Below are positions 1-10,281 of a stretch of DNA of 64,000 nt, one piece after another. The stretch comes from Chitinophagaceae bacterium. Lineage in GTDB: Bacteria > Bacteroidota > Bacteroidia > Chitinophagales > Chitinophagaceae. Within the stretch, counting starts at the first letter, position 1, and every line of letters begins with the position of its first letter. The notes beneath the pieces are model-generated. The model did no database searches, was not told the DNA's origin, and was given only the letters and a program-made list of their open reading frames with translations. Location of the stretch: the NCBI GenBank assembly GCA_019752045.1, contig JAIEMP010000003.1, positions 248,001-312,000 of the forward strand. The letters run 5' to 3'. A program made the position numbers and the translations under genes.

Positions 1-221
1 TGCAGGATTGTATGCCGCATTTTCAATGTTTTTATGAAGAAAAAGACGCTATTGGTAAACGTTATCGCAGACAAGATGCAATAGGTACGCCGTTTTGCAT
101 AACGGTTGACCATCAATCAAAAGAAGATGGTACAGTCACCATCCGAAACAGAGATACCCTTGTGCAAGAGCGCATTGCAATATCAAATGTTAAAGAATTT
201 ATGAATAAATCTATTGCATAA
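1..221 (+). CDS. glyS: Glycine--tRNA ligase, C-terminal end (partial)
   Basis: The window opens inside this gene; codons are in frame from base 3 and the stop is at 219-221, so only about 72 residues are visible. They match the end of the anticodon-binding domain of the dimeric class II glycyl-tRNA synthetase: the motif GKRYRRQDAIGTPFCITVDH is followed by a DGTVTIRNRDT stretch, both typical of that family. The enzyme charges tRNA-Gly with glycine in the cytoplasm. The catalytic part lies upstream of the window. The first ATG (base 12) is internal and is not the start. Confidence 0.93.
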   Translation, partial: QDCMPHFQCFYEEKDAIGKRYRRQDAIGTPFCITVDHQSKEDGTVTIRNRDTLVQERIAISNVKEFMNKSIA

Positions 222-344
222 TTCAATGAAGTAACCTAATTTGCCATCGAAAACACTAACGATTACGTAATTGTTCAATAGAAAAGGTGTAAAACCAAAA
301 CCCATCGGCAATCGTTCAATTGTAAAACAAAATAACCGGATAAA

Positions 345-653
345 ATGAACTTAAGTTTAAGTCAATTAACCCTTGAAATGCATGTTGTATTTTTTGCTGC
401 TTTTTTGCTGGTTGCTGCAATCTTTGGTCTGTTGATAGGCCGCAAACAGATTGGCAAAAAACAGAAACGCATTCTGGAGCTGGAAAACGAAATGCTGAAC
501 GCACACAATGAAATCCTGAAATTTGCGAAAACAAATAAGCAGCTCACCGAAACACTTGAAAAAGCAAAAATTCCTTTCCCTGTTACACGCATAGATGCAG
601 AGGAAGATGAAGACGAAAAAGTAAGAAAAATTCCACTCGGTAAAATAGGATAA
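345..653 (+). CDS. Small single-pass membrane protein with coiled coil
   Basis: A 102-residue protein of unknown function. Residues about 12-32 form one hydrophobic segment (VVFFAAFLLVAAIFGLLIG), followed by a charged, heptad-like stretch (about 35-75, rich in K, E, L and N) that should form a coiled coil. The tail is acidic (EEDEDE) and then basic. The likely topology is a short N-terminus, a membrane anchor and a cytoplasmic coiled coil. I do not recognise a named family. It stands alone between glyS and a convergent protease gene and ends in a clear terminator. The ATG at 345 has no Shine-Dalgarno sequence, as is usual here. Confidence 0.7.
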   Translation: MNLSLSQLTLEMHVVFFAAFLLVAAIFGLLIGRKQIGKKQKRILELENEMLNAHNEILKFAKTNKQLTETLEKAKIPFPVTRIDAEEDEDEKVRKIPLGKIG

Positions 654-676
654 ACAACCGATCAGAAATAAAAAAA

Positions 677-705
677 AAAGAACCACTGAAATGTGGTTCT
701 TTTTT
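677..705. terminator. Bidirectional rho-independent terminator
   Basis: A 10-bp stem (AAAGAACCAC / GTGGTTCTTT) with a 6-nt loop is followed by a T-run on the plus strand and preceded by an A-run. It sits between two convergent genes and can serve both. Confidence 0.85.
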
Positions 706-724
706 TATGGGATCAATAACAGGT

Positions 725-3700
725 TTATTGTTTCACCAGTTTCTGCATAAATACTTCGTTTCCTGTTTGATCTCTGATCTCAACAAAATAAGTACCCGCA
801 GCAAGTTTACTTACATCAAATGTGCTGTTTTGATACGGTAGTCTGCTGCTTAATAATACCTGCCCCAATGCATTCATAATCCTCACGTTGATTTCACCTA
901 CCTGATCTTTATTACCCGTTACAATCATGATGCTGTTGCCGGTATTATTGTATACTGCTTTTACAAAAATTCCTTCTGTATTGCTTACTGTAACAATATT
1001 TGAGTATGCAAATTTTCCATCCTGATCAATCATTTTTAAGCGGTAATAAAACTGGTTACCTTTTATCAATACCTGCTGATCTGTGAACGAGTAGGATACC
1101 GTTTGTGATGAAGTGCCACGTGCAGCAACAGTTCCCACTTTTTCAAAACGGGGATCATCATCAATTCTTCTTTCCACTTCAAAACGGTCGCTGTTATTTT
1201 CAGTAGCTGTTTGCCATTTAACATCAATATCAGGATATTTTTTGTTTGCAGTAAAACTGAGAAGTGTAACCGGTAATGGCTGGTTGAGATTGATACCGCC
1301 TCCATTGATCCACAGTTCTGAGAACGATCTTACTTTAAACTCTGCATAATAACCGTTGTTAAACGGAACTACATCTACATTACCCGGAGGAATAAACAGG
1401 TATACACCGGAGTTATCGGCAAGTGTTCCGTTTTCATTAATACCGCTGAATTTAGTTACACCTGCAAGAAATGCATCTCTGATGCTGGTGCAGGTTCCGC
1501 AACCTGTTGCAGTAATCAACGCTGTAGCTTCCTGTTCTGTAAAGTAAAAACGAACAAGCACACTGTCTGTTGGTGCTGTGGCAGATGTAATCACCAGATT
1601 ACGGTCCAGATAATATTGGTTGTTATTGAAACGTACTGCACCGGAGTTGATGTATACACTTACATCTGTGGTTCCTAAATTTTGTCCCAATGGATTGATG
1701 GATGCAACAAGATTACCCCCGCTGCTGAAGTTGATCCAGTTACTGCCACTAACATTTTGATTGATATTTAAAACATTGGCACCGGTGTAAATGGTTGCTT
1801 TTTCAAAAATGTGTATGTCATCAATACCTATTCCTTCGCCTTGCGTTAACTCATCGCTCGACAGAAGAAAACGAAAACGAACAGAAGCGGCGTTTGGTAC
1901 TTCTGTACTTGATACATGCCAGCGTTGTATATTTCTGCGCCATGATTGATTGGCCGATGAATCGAACCAGTTGGTGCTGTTTAATGCTGTTAAGCGTTGC
2001 CAGATATTGCCATTATCAATGCTGTATTCTAGTGTATGATAATCGCAGTTGCAGTTATCTTCCTGTTGTGAAATATGACTGAAGCTGAGCACAGGCTGTG
2101 TTAAACTGCTTAAATTAAAACAGGGAGAATACAGGTACGAACTTTCGTTTTGTTTGTACGTACTGTTTAATGTGGTAAACCATCCCTTGGTTTCACTCGC
2201 TGCTCTGGAGGTTACAGATTTAACAGGAACACCCCAACGCCAGCTGCTGTAACTCATGGTATCTGTAAACCAGTTACCGTTGGTTGTTTCAAAACGTTCT
2301 AAGTAAGGAAACGTATTTACAACCGGGCTGCTGTAAACAAACTGATTATTGATGCTGTCGTTAACGGGATAATCGTCGCCACTCAGTTGAACCCATGCAT
2401 CAATATCGTATGCTCTTGCAACACTCAAATCAGCCAGTGTTGTAAATGAATAATCTGTTTCACTGTTGGCGGTTAATGTTCCAACTGTTCCTGCAACCGC
2501 AGAGCCGTTGTTGATGCGGTAAAAAACAGGTACATTATTAAATGTAGTTGATGTTGTATTTTTTATTCTGATCGTAATAACAGCATTACCCGGCGCACAG
2601 TTAAAGGTATCGGGCGCAACAAGTCTTGTAACCATCACGTCATTTGTTGCAGCAACTATCCGCAAATCATCAAACGAAAATCCATCATCCTGATCCGGAA
2701 CATCCGGATCATAGCTGCCGTTGTTGGCCGATGTGGTTCCCTGCTGATCAAAGCGAACCTGAAAACTGGAAGTAATGGCTTGTCCTAATTCATTCATATT
2801 AATGGAGGCTTGTTTTACTTCACCTAATCCTCCCTGATTTGTACTGAGATCATACACCTGTATCCATGGATCTGTATCGTTGCCTCTCATCCACACACCT
2901 GTATTGGGCTGTTTCAACTGGCCATGGTTACGGAATTTAAAATCGAAACGTAATCCCGGTGTTGCAGCATAACTGCTGAGATTAATAGTTCCCGTTAATT
3001 GATTTGCAGATAATGCACCGGAATAGTTTACTGCATCAAGGGTGGCAGATCTGTTTCCGTTAATGGCAACACCCGAATTAATAAATGTGCGGAAACGTCC
3101 GTTGCTGTTTGTGGTAGTAAAGTCATACCTGTCGGCATTGGTTAGTGCAAAAAGGTTACTGTTGAATTCTGTTGTGCCTGTTGTTTCAAAACTTTCGTTA
3201 TAAGGAAGTATAACAGCGGGGTTGGCAACATGTTTTAATACATAGGTCCGTTCGTCATTAGCAGTTTGTGCATCACCTGTTTGTTTTACTTCAACCCGAA
3301 TAGTGTAGTTGCCGGTTGCAGAAAGATTGGCTGTTGTTGCAAAGGTATAATCAACTGTTCCACCTGCTGCAATGATTACTGCAGAAGTTTCTGTAATCAC
3401 TGCTCCTCCGTTAATCTGGTAAGAAATATTATAACTGCCGGGAGTGGCTGCATTATCAAGATTTTTTATACGCACAGAAATTTGCTGTGTGGCAGATAAC
3501 TGTGAACTGGTATTGGTTCTTCCATTTGTTGGAGAAAGCAAACTGTCAATTTTAAGATCATTATCAAATGCAGCATCAGTGCAAGCCGTAGCGAGTGTTG
3601 GGGTAACACTTCTGGCTGCAGCTCTCATGCCAAGCGAATCGCTTATGCGTGGCCGTACAGTAAACCAGTACAATTGATTTCTATCAAGACCGCTTACTCT

Positions 3701-6019
3701 GTAATTGGTCAATATTGTAGTGGTGAGGATATTGAACTCGCCGTTCGACAGTTGTAATACTTCATAGTCCGTTGCATTGGGGATGGCACCCCACGATAAA
3801 TCTACATATCCTTCACAGGGCACAGTTGTTGTTACAGCTGGCCTTGTAAGAATGGTAAAATTGCCGGGAGTTATAGCAGATGCTCCGCCGCCATCTCTGG
3901 TTACTCTTACTTTTCCTCTGTTGGTAGGGGTATTGGGCAAACCGATCCAACGGTAACGATGCTGATTGGCTGCAACACCTGTTGCAATCGGTAACCATGT
4001 GCTTCCATCATCTAATGAATATTCAATGGTGAATGTGTTTGTGCTGTTGTCGGTTGCTGTCCATTTAATAATTTCTTCCTGGCCCGGTAAAATGCGTTCA
4101 CCACCGTATGGATAATCCAGAATGATTTCATCCCTTACAAATTCATATGTAACTATATACTCTTGCGGACCAACAGGCACATTAAAACCAGACAGGTTAA
4201 TGGTTATGTTTGAACCGGGATTATCAAAGGTTACCTGTTCAATATTATTTAAATGATCTGCACCTCTTGTGGCATTGTTATTCACTGATGCGGGTGCAGG
4301 ATTTAATATCCACGGTTCATAAGTAGTAACGCCATCGGTAACTGTTAAGTCGAGGTCGTTTACCAACGCTACAGAAGAAAGCGGTGTGCTTTCTTTATCG
4401 TGCCAGTATAACATTACTTTTACTTTTGTGGTTCCTGCAGGCACAGCAATGTTTTGTGAACTGGTGCCCGATGTAACCAATGTACCGGAGAAATATCTTG
4501 TCTGTTCTATTGTGGCAACTGCTTTGCGGGGATTGATTAAACCAAAACCATATCCATAATCAGGCCCCGGATTACCTCGGTCATCTGCCGTATTACAAAG
4601 GATGGCTTTTAACAAAGCTGTTTTGGGATAACTGTTTCCATGGAGTTGTTTATACCGCTCAGTTAATAACGACCAAACACCTGCAACAAACGGAGCAGAA
4701 AAGCTGGTGCCAAAACCCGCTGTATAAATATTATTAAAACTGGTGCTAAAAACGTTTACACCGCTGGCTGTTACTTCCGGTTTAATTCGTCCGTCATCAA
4801 CAGGACCTTTGCTGGAGCTGAGATTTAACTCATCTGTTCCTACATGATAATCGGCCACATCTAACACATTTTTAGAAACCTGATAGCCGCTTTTGATTGT
4901 ACCAAAGGATAACGGAAAAGGTGTACAGGTGCGTTGCCCGTCATTACCCGCAGCAAAAATGTGTTGCAAATATGGGTTGTTGTACATCTGCTGATCAATG
5001 TATACACTCAACTCATTGTAATCACTGTTACCGGGGCAACCAGTTAACCCATTAAAATAAGAGTTGTTGGTAACTGTCATGTTGTAGTCTGTATAATATG
5101 TACTTGATTTTGTAACGATATAATCAAAGTAATCGGCAACAATCAGCGTTTTTGGTGCTACCCCTTTAAATCGTTCATCAAGCAATCCGTCGCCGCTTGC
5201 AACGCCGGTAACCAGCCGCCCGTGATTGTTGGTTTGAAACACAGGGTTTCTGTTGATCAGGTTTGTATTATTATCCAAATGAAACGGATTAGCATTATCA
5301 CCAATGCCGAGTGTTATTCCATTACCTGATAAATTTCTTCCTGCAACTTCAAGGCTGGTGAGATTGGTTAAACCAAATAAACCACGTTCACGCTGGTTTA
5401 AAGGTTCATTCTGAAGAAATGATAAATTGATATAGGAGATAAAAGGCAGTTCACTGATTTCAGCAATGCGGTTGGCAGCAACCGATACCTGCGCAAGTCC
5501 CTGATTTAAGTAATCGGCTTTTGTAAGTGTTACACCATATGGAGCAAGCTGAGGAAATACGTCGTTCCATTTTACACCCGGCATCAGTTGAAGGTTAAGC
5601 AATACCTGAACTGCAGATGTTTGCTGCTGCAGTTGTGTTTTTATTTCAGCTCCCAATTTTGCTGAACCCGGCATTTGAATAACTGCTTTAACTCCTGCCT
5701 GAAAAAGACGGGAAAGCATCGGCACCCGCTTCATTCTTACCTGATAGGTGTAATCGGGCAGGTAATAAAGTATTTCAATGCCCAGTCCCTTTAGTTCGGT
5801 TTGTTGTGCAGTGGTAAGCGGTTGTTGAAAAACAAGTAAAGTGTACATTTCATTCCCAAATCTTCCTTTTTGCAAAACGTTGTTTACTTCACTTGCAACC
5901 ATGTTTTCTTTAATGGCCAGATTACCTGTTTTTAAACGAAGCGTACCTGCCTGTTTTTGACCAACAGTGTGCTGACAGATAAACAGGAATAAAACAATTA
6001 CAGCGGAAATTTTTTTCAT
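725..6019 (-). CDS. Secreted S8 (subtilisin-like) peptidase with fibronectin/CARDB-like repeats and type IX sorting domain
   Basis: A very large (1764 residues) secreted serine protease. The start is placed at ATG 6019, which gives a typical signal peptide (MKKISAVIVLFLFICQ...); upstream in-frame ATGs give no signal peptide. The catalytic residues are recognisable: Asp241 (GIGDNA), His266 (NNHGRLV), oxyanion Asn359 (AAGND) and Ser439 (GTSFSAP). Beyond the peptidase come a P/beta-sandwich region, a fibronectin-III-like domain (about 780-860), CARDB-like spacer domains alternating with MAM/laminin-like beta domains, and a C-terminal type A sorting domain (NALGQVLLSS ... AAGTYFVEI ... QKLVKQ). 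It is probably exported by Sec, moved across the outer membrane by the type IX system and anchored or released at the surface. The substrate is unknown. Confidence 0.88.
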   Translation of the reverse strand: MKKISAVIVLFLFICQHTVGQKQAGTLRLKTGNLAIKENMVASEVNNVLQKGRFGNEMYTLLVFQQPLTTAQQTELKGLGIEILYYLPDYTYQVRMKRVPMLSRLFQAGVKAVIQMPGSAKLGAEIKTQLQQQTSAVQVLLNLQLMPGVKWNDVFPQLAPYGVTLTKADYLNQGLAQVSVAANRIAEISELPFISYINLSFLQNEPLNQRERGLFGLTNLTSLEVAGRNLSGNGITLGIGDNANPFHLDNNTNLINRNPVFQTNNHGRLVTGVASGDGLLDERFKGVAPKTLIVADYFDYIVTKSSTYYTDYNMTVTNNSYFNGLTGCPGNSDYNELSVYIDQQMYNNPYLQHIFAAGNDGQRTCTPFPLSFGTIKSGYQVSKNVLDVADYHVGTDELNLSSSKGPVDDGRIKPEVTASGVNVFSTSFNNIYTAGFGTSFSAPFVAGVWSLLTERYKQLHGNSYPKTALLKAILCNTADDRGNPGPDYGYGFGLINPRKAVATIEQTRYFSGTLVTSGTSSQNIAVPAGTTKVKVMLYWHDKESTPLSSVALVNDLDLTVTDGVTTYEPWILNPAPASVNNNATRGADHLNNIEQVTFDNPGSNITINLSGFNVPVGPQEYIVTYEFVRDEIILDYPYGGERILPGQEEIIKWTATDNSTNTFTIEYSLDDGSTWLPIATGVAANQHRYRWIGLPNTPTNRGKVRVTRDGGGASAITPGNFTILTRPAVTTTVPCEGYVDLSWGAIPNATDYEVLQLSNGEFNILTTTILTNYRVSGLDRNQLYWFTVRPRISDSLGMRAAARSVTPTLATACTDAAFDNDLKIDSLLSPTNGRTNTSSQLSATQQISVRIKNLDNAATPGSYNISYQINGGAVITETSAVIIAAGGTVDYTFATTANLSATGNYTIRVEVKQTGDAQTANDERTYVLKHVANPAVILPYNESFETTGTTEFNSNLFALTNADRYDFTTTNSNGRFRTFINSGVAINGNRSATLDAVNYSGALSANQLTGTINLSSYAATPGLRFDFKFRNHGQLKQPNTGVWMRGNDTDPWIQVYDLSTNQGGLGEVKQASINMNELGQAITSSFQVRFDQQGTTSANNGSYDPDVPDQDDGFSFDDLRIVAATNDVMVTRLVAPDTFNCAPGNAVITIRIKNTTSTTFNNVPVFYRINNGSAVAGTVGTLTANSETDYSFTTLADLSVARAYDIDAWVQLSGDDYPVNDSINNQFVYSSPVVNTFPYLERFETTNGNWFTDTMSYSSWRWGVPVKSVTSRAASETKGWFTTLNSTYKQNESSYLYSPCFNLSSLTQPVLSFSHISQQEDNCNCDYHTLEYSIDNGNIWQRLTALNSTNWFDSSANQSWRRNIQRWHVSSTEVPNAASVRFRFLLSSDELTQGEGIGIDDIHIFEKATIYTGANVLNINQNVSGSNWINFSSGGNLVASINPLGQNLGTTDVSVYINSGAVRFNNNQYYLDRNLVITSATAPTDSVLVRFYFTEQEATALITATGCGTCTSIRDAFLAGVTKFSGINENGTLADNSGVYLFIPPGNVDVVPFNNGYYAEFKVRSFSELWINGGGINLNQPLPVTLLSFTANKKYPDIDVKWQTATENNSDRFEVERRIDDDPRFEKVGTVAARGTSSQTVSYSFTDQQVLIKGNQFYYRLKMIDQDGKFAYSNIVTVSNTEGIFVKAVYNNTGNSIMIVTGNKDQVGEINVRIMNALGQVLLSSRLPYQNSTFDVSKLAAGTYFVEIRDQTGNEVFMQKLVKQ

Positions 6020-6221
6020 AAGCAGGTTTTGGAAAAAATAATTGAATTGGGTGATATACAATCTACGGTTATGGTTAAAGGCTGGATGGCAGTAGTTCAT
6101 TGCTGATGGGTTTACAGGACTTTGGATGTAGCCAAAATTAATCATTATTCCCGTAAAGCGAAAGCCTGTGAAAGATTTGAGTGGTTTCTTTCTGCAAAGA
6201 TTAAAATCACTGATCCGTACC

Positions 6222-6229
6222 TATCTTTG
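6222..6229 (+). promoter_or_regulatory. -7 element of the mfd promoter
   Basis: TATCTTTG matches the Bacteroidota -7 consensus TAnnTTTG exactly. It ends only 6 nt before the GTG used as the mfd start, so the transcript would begin at or next to the start codon. No good -33 TTG is visible at the usual spacing. Confidence 0.55.
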
Positions 6230-6235
6230 CCCCCT

Positions 6236-9200
6236 GTGAATGTTGAATTGCTGCAGAAAAAATTTAATGATGATCCCCGCCTTTTTCAACTGGCGAACAG
6301 GCTCTCTTTTGCCTCGCCCCAACGGATTTATCTCAATAACCTTTTAGGCAGCTCGTCGCAATTTGTAGCGGCAGCTGTGTTTAATCATTCTATTCTGGAT
6401 CAGTACAATCATTTGTTTATTGTAAATGATGCAGAAGAAGCTGCTTATTTTCATAATTCACTCGAAGGAATTACAGAAGAGTTAAACCTGTTTTACTTTC
6501 CCTCTTCGTTTAAGCACCCTAAGAATTTCCGGCTGCTGAACTCCTCACATGTGATGTTGCGTACGGAGGCGCTTACAAGGTTTTCAATGCCTACCGGTTT
6601 AAGAGTTGGAGCCATTGTTACGTATCCCGATGCATTGTTTGAAAAAGTGGTATTGCCTTCGAAACTGCAGGGCAATATGCTGTTGATAAAAACAAATGAC
6701 ACATTGGATGTGGACAGCCTGATGGGTTTTCTGGTTGATCTTGGATTTACACGTACCGATTTTGTTTATCAGCCCGGTCAGTTTGCTTTGCGTGGTGGTA
6801 TTTTAGATATCTATTCTTTCGGTAACGAAAAACCATACAGGGTTGAACTGTTCGGTAACGATGTTGACAGCATCCGCATTTTCGATCCGGAAACACAGTT
6901 AAGTGAAAGACGGTTGGTACAGGTGAGCATTATTCCCAATATTGAAACGCAGTTTGAAAGCGGCGAAAAAGTATCGCTGTTTGATTTTCTTCCTGAGAAT
7001 ACTATTGTGTGGATTAAGGATGCAGATATTCTGCATGAACGTTTGCTCACTATGGAAGAAGATCTTCATCACTATCAGCAGTTATCACCTGCTGCAAAAA
7101 ACAGCGGCAGCGATGATGATGACAGGCTTGAAAAAAATGAAGTAACTGCCGATGATTTTATTCCTGCTGCGCAGGTTGCAGAGCAGTTGCTGCGTTATCA
7201 CACAATCGAATTTGGATATAAGCCTCAGCTTCTGTCTACAGTTGAAGAGCAAAACAAACTGGAGCTTCATTATCAAACCAAGCAACAACCTGCGTTTAAC
7301 CGGCAATTTGAGTTACTGATCAAAGATCTTAAAACACAGGCGGCTAAAGGGTTTGAGACATTCATTTTTGCAGAAAATCCCAAACAGCTAGAACGGTTGC
7401 ACAGCATTTTTGCAGATCTTAAAGCAGAAATTCAGTTTACACCCATCCCTTTTTCTATACATGAAGGGTTTATTGATGAAGATTTAAAACTGCTTTGTTA
7501 TACCGATCATGAAATTTTTCAACGCTATCATAAATACAAGGTTAAACAGGCCTATAATAAAAGTAAGGCCTTAACCATCCGTGCTTTAAAAGAATTGCAG
7601 CCTGGTGATTATGTCACACATATTGATCACGGTGTAGGAACCTACAGCGGTTTACAAAAAATTGAGATCAATGGAAAATTGCAGGAAGCTGTACGGTTGA
7701 TTTATAAAGACAGTGATATTCTGTATGTAAACATCAACTCACTCCATAAAATTTCAAAGTACACCGGTAAAGAAGGGAATGTACCTAAGATTAATAAACT
7801 AGGCAGTGATGTATGGAACAGGCTGAAAGAAAAAACGAAAATTAAAGTAAAAGAAATTGCGTTTGATCTCATTCAGTTATACGCCCAACGTAAGGCTCAG
7901 GAAGGGTTTGCACATACGCCTGACAGTTATCTGCAAACAGAACTGGAAGCATCGTTTATGTATGAGGATACGCCGGACCAAAGCAAAGCAACTGCTGATG
8001 TAAAGAAAGATATGGAATCTCCATCGCCCATGGATCGGTTGGTTTGTGGTGATGTGGGTTTTGGTAAAACAGAAATTGCTGTTCGTGCAGCATTTAAAAC
8101 TGTGTGCGATGGAAAGCAGGCAGCGATCATGGTGCCCACAACCATTCTTGCCTATCAGCACTACAAAACATTTCAGGAACGGTTAAAAGATTTTCCTGTT
8201 ACAGTTGATTATGTAAACAGATTTAAATCAACCAAAGAAAAAAAGGAAACCTACAAACGATTAGAAGAGGGAAAAGTAGATATCATTATCGGCACACATG
8301 CATTACTGGGTAAAGAGGTAAAATATAAAGAACTTGGTTTATTGGTTGTGGATGAAGAGCAGAAGTTTGGTGTGGGGCATAAAGAAAAGATCAAGACCTT
8401 AAAAACAAATGTTGATTCACTGACACTAACGGCAACACCTATCCCCCGTACCTTGCAATTCAGTTTAATGGGTGCAAGGGATTTGAGTATTATGAATACA
8501 CCGCCGCCTAACCGTCAGCCCATTCAAACAGAGGTACAGGTGTTTCAGGAAGATTTTATTCGTGATGCGGTTTATTATGAAACAGAACGTGGCGGTCAGG
8601 TATTCTTTATTCATAACCGTATTGCAGGTTTGGCCGAAATGGCTGCCATCATTCAACGCCTGTGTCCCGATCTCAGCATTGGTTTTGCACACGGCCAAAT
8701 GGAAGGGCATGAACTGGAAGAACGCATCTTTGATTTTATTGGCAAAAAATACGATGTGCTTGTTTGTACCAATATTGTTGAAAGCGGTGTAGATATTCCA
8801 AACGTAAACACCATTATGGTAAACAATGCACATCAGTTTGGTTTAAGTGATCTGCATCAGTTACGTGGAAGAGTTGGCCGCAGTAATAAAAAAGCATTCT
8901 GTTATTTACTGGCGCCACCCATGAGTACATTACCCAACGATTCAAGAAAGCGTTTGCAAACACTGGAGCAGCATAGTGAGTTGGGCAGCGGTTTTCAGAT
9001 TGCCATGCGTGACCTTGATATTCGTGGTGCAGGAAATATGCTGGGTGGTGAGCAAAGCGGTTTTATGGCAGAGATTGGTTTTGAAATGTACCAGAAGGTA
9101 TTGGACGAAGCCATAAGAGAATTAAAACGTACCAGGTTCCGTGAACTGTTTAAAGAAGAAATACAGCAACAGGAAAACTATGTAAAGGATTGTGTAATTG

Positions 9201-9661
9201 ATACCGATCTGGAGATCCTGATTCCCGATGCCTATGTAGAAAGTATTGCAGAGCGTTTAAGTTTATATTCCCGTCTGGATAATTGTGAAACAGAAGATGA
9301 TCTGGTTGCATTTCATAAAGAACTAATTGATCGCTTTGGACCTATACCATCGCAGGTAGAAGATTTATTTACTACTGTGCGTTGCCGTAAGCTGGCGGTT
9401 GAACTCGGCTTTGAAAAAATGACATTGAAAGAACAAACACTTCGTTGTTACTTCATCAACAATCCTGATTCCCCTTACTTTGAGTCGCCCGTGTTTCAGG
9501 GTATTATGCAGTTTGTGCAAACAGCACTCAACAAAGCACAACTGAAACAAACCGGTAAACTATTTCTTCTGGTGATAAGAGATATGGATAGCATGGAATC
9601 ATTGCTTCGACTTTTAACCCGCATGCATAGCGCAGTGGTTGCAAAGCCATTGCCCGCATAA
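6236..9661 (+). CDS. mfd: Transcription-repair coupling factor
   Basis: Mfd removes RNA polymerase stalled at lesions and recruits UvrA. Domains in order: UvrB-like N-terminal region (first 400 residues or so), RNA-polymerase-interacting CarD-like domain (about 450-520, LQPGDYVTHIDHGVGTYSGL), SF2 DNA translocase with Walker A GDVGFGKTEIA, DEEQ box VVDEEQKFGVG, motif III LTATPIPRTL and motif VI QLRGRVGRS, then the C-terminal TRCF domain. I place the start at GTG 6236 (1141 residues): homology-like sequence begins here and a -7 element lies just upstream. An ATG at 6122 in the same frame would add 38 residues unlike Mfd and would put the promoter inside the gene. The gene diverges from the subtilase. 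Confidence 0.93.
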   Translation: MNVELLQKKFNDDPRLFQLANRLSFASPQRIYLNNLLGSSSQFVAAAVFNHSILDQYNHLFIVNDAEEAAYFHNSLEGITEELNLFYFPSSFKHPKNFRLLNSSHVMLRTEALTRFSMPTGLRVGAIVTYPDALFEKVVLPSKLQGNMLLIKTNDTLDVDSLMGFLVDLGFTRTDFVYQPGQFALRGGILDIYSFGNEKPYRVELFGNDVDSIRIFDPETQLSERRLVQVSIIPNIETQFESGEKVSLFDFLPENTIVWIKDADILHERLLTMEEDLHHYQQLSPAAKNSGSDDDDRLEKNEVTADDFIPAAQVAEQLLRYHTIEFGYKPQLLSTVEEQNKLELHYQTKQQPAFNRQFELLIKDLKTQAAKGFETFIFAENPKQLERLHSIFADLKAEIQFTPIPFSIHEGFIDEDLKLLCYTDHEIFQRYHKYKVKQAYNKSKALTIRALKELQPGDYVTHIDHGVGTYSGLQKIEINGKLQEAVRLIYKDSDILYVNINSLHKISKYTGKEGNVPKINKLGSDVWNRLKEKTKIKVKEIAFDLIQLYAQRKAQEGFAHTPDSYLQTELEASFMYEDTPDQSKATADVKKDMESPSPMDRLVCGDVGFGKTEIAVRAAFKTVCDGKQAAIMVPTTILAYQHYKTFQERLKDFPVTVDYVNRFKSTKEKKETYKRLEEGKVDIIIGTHALLGKEVKYKELGLLVVDEEQKFGVGHKEKIKTLKTNVDSLTLTATPIPRTLQFSLMGARDLSIMNTPPPNRQPIQTEVQVFQEDFIRDAVYYETERGGQVFFIHNRIAGLAEMAAIIQRLCPDLSIGFAHGQMEGHELEERIFDFIGKKYDVLVCTNIVESGVDIPNVNTIMVNNAHQFGLSDLHQLRGRVGRSNKKAFCYLLAPPMSTLPNDSRKRLQTLEQHSELGSGFQIAMRDLDIRGAGNMLGGEQSGFMAEIGFEMYQKVLDEAIRELKRTRFRELFKEEIQQQENYVKDCVIDTDLEILIPDAYVESIAERLSLYSRLDNCETEDDLVAFHKELIDRFGPIPSQVEDLFTTVRCRKLAVELGFEKMTLKEQTLRCYFINNPDSPYFESPVFQGIMQFVQTALNKAQLKQTGKLFLLVIRDMDSMESLLRLLTRMHSAVVAKPLPA

Positions 9662-9792
9662 GCATGTTCCTTGATATTGAGCTTCAGGTGTACAAATTGA
9701 TTATTCCGGATTAAAACATTATTTTTAACTAAACGACGTTGCTGTTTTCTCCTGCTTTAACCGCTTATTTTTTAAACAGTAAACTTTAAATC

Positions 9793-10158
9793 ATGCAACA
9801 AAATTTTGCAAATGCACAGGAAGTGAAATACGCACAGGTAAGCAGCGATGAGCGTACAATGGCCATTCTATGTCATGTGTTATCCATCTTCTTCTCATTT
9901 ATTCCGGCGCTTGTTATTTATCTCGTAAAGAAAGATGAATCGCCATATGTAGCGGAACATGCGAAAGAAGTTCTCAACTTTCAGATCTCATTATTTATCT
10001 ATGCAATGATAAGCGTGGTACTCATTTTTCTAATCATCGGCATCTTGTTACTGATCGTTTTAAGTATTGTTGCGTTGATTCTGTATATCATTGCAGCCAT
10101 CAAAGCATCGGATGATATTTTGTACCGCTACCCGCTTACGATCAGACTGATCAAGTAG
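9793..10158 (+). CDS. DUF4870 (Tic20-like) membrane protein
   Basis: A 121-residue integral membrane protein. After a polar N-terminus comes the family pattern SSDERTMAILCHVLSIF, a first membrane segment (about 25-47), the conserved loop SPYVAEHAKEVLNFQIS and two further hydrophobic segments (about 72-110). This layout is typical of DUF4870/Tic20-like proteins, whose role in bacteria is not settled. It stands alone between mfd and a lipoprotein gene. Confidence 0.82.
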   Translation: MQQNFANAQEVKYAQVSSDERTMAILCHVLSIFFSFIPALVIYLVKKDESPYVAEHAKEVLNFQISLFIYAMISVVLIFLIIGILLLIVLSIVALILYIIAAIKASDDILYRYPLTIRLIK

Positions 10159-10281
10159 TTTTACTTTTCTTCTGTTAAGCAAAGTATAATAAATGTGGTT
10201 GAATGAACGTTCAATTGGTTCTGGCATTGAGCTTGATCCAATATGTATGTTAAAAACATTAATCCACATTAACCCTCGCTT

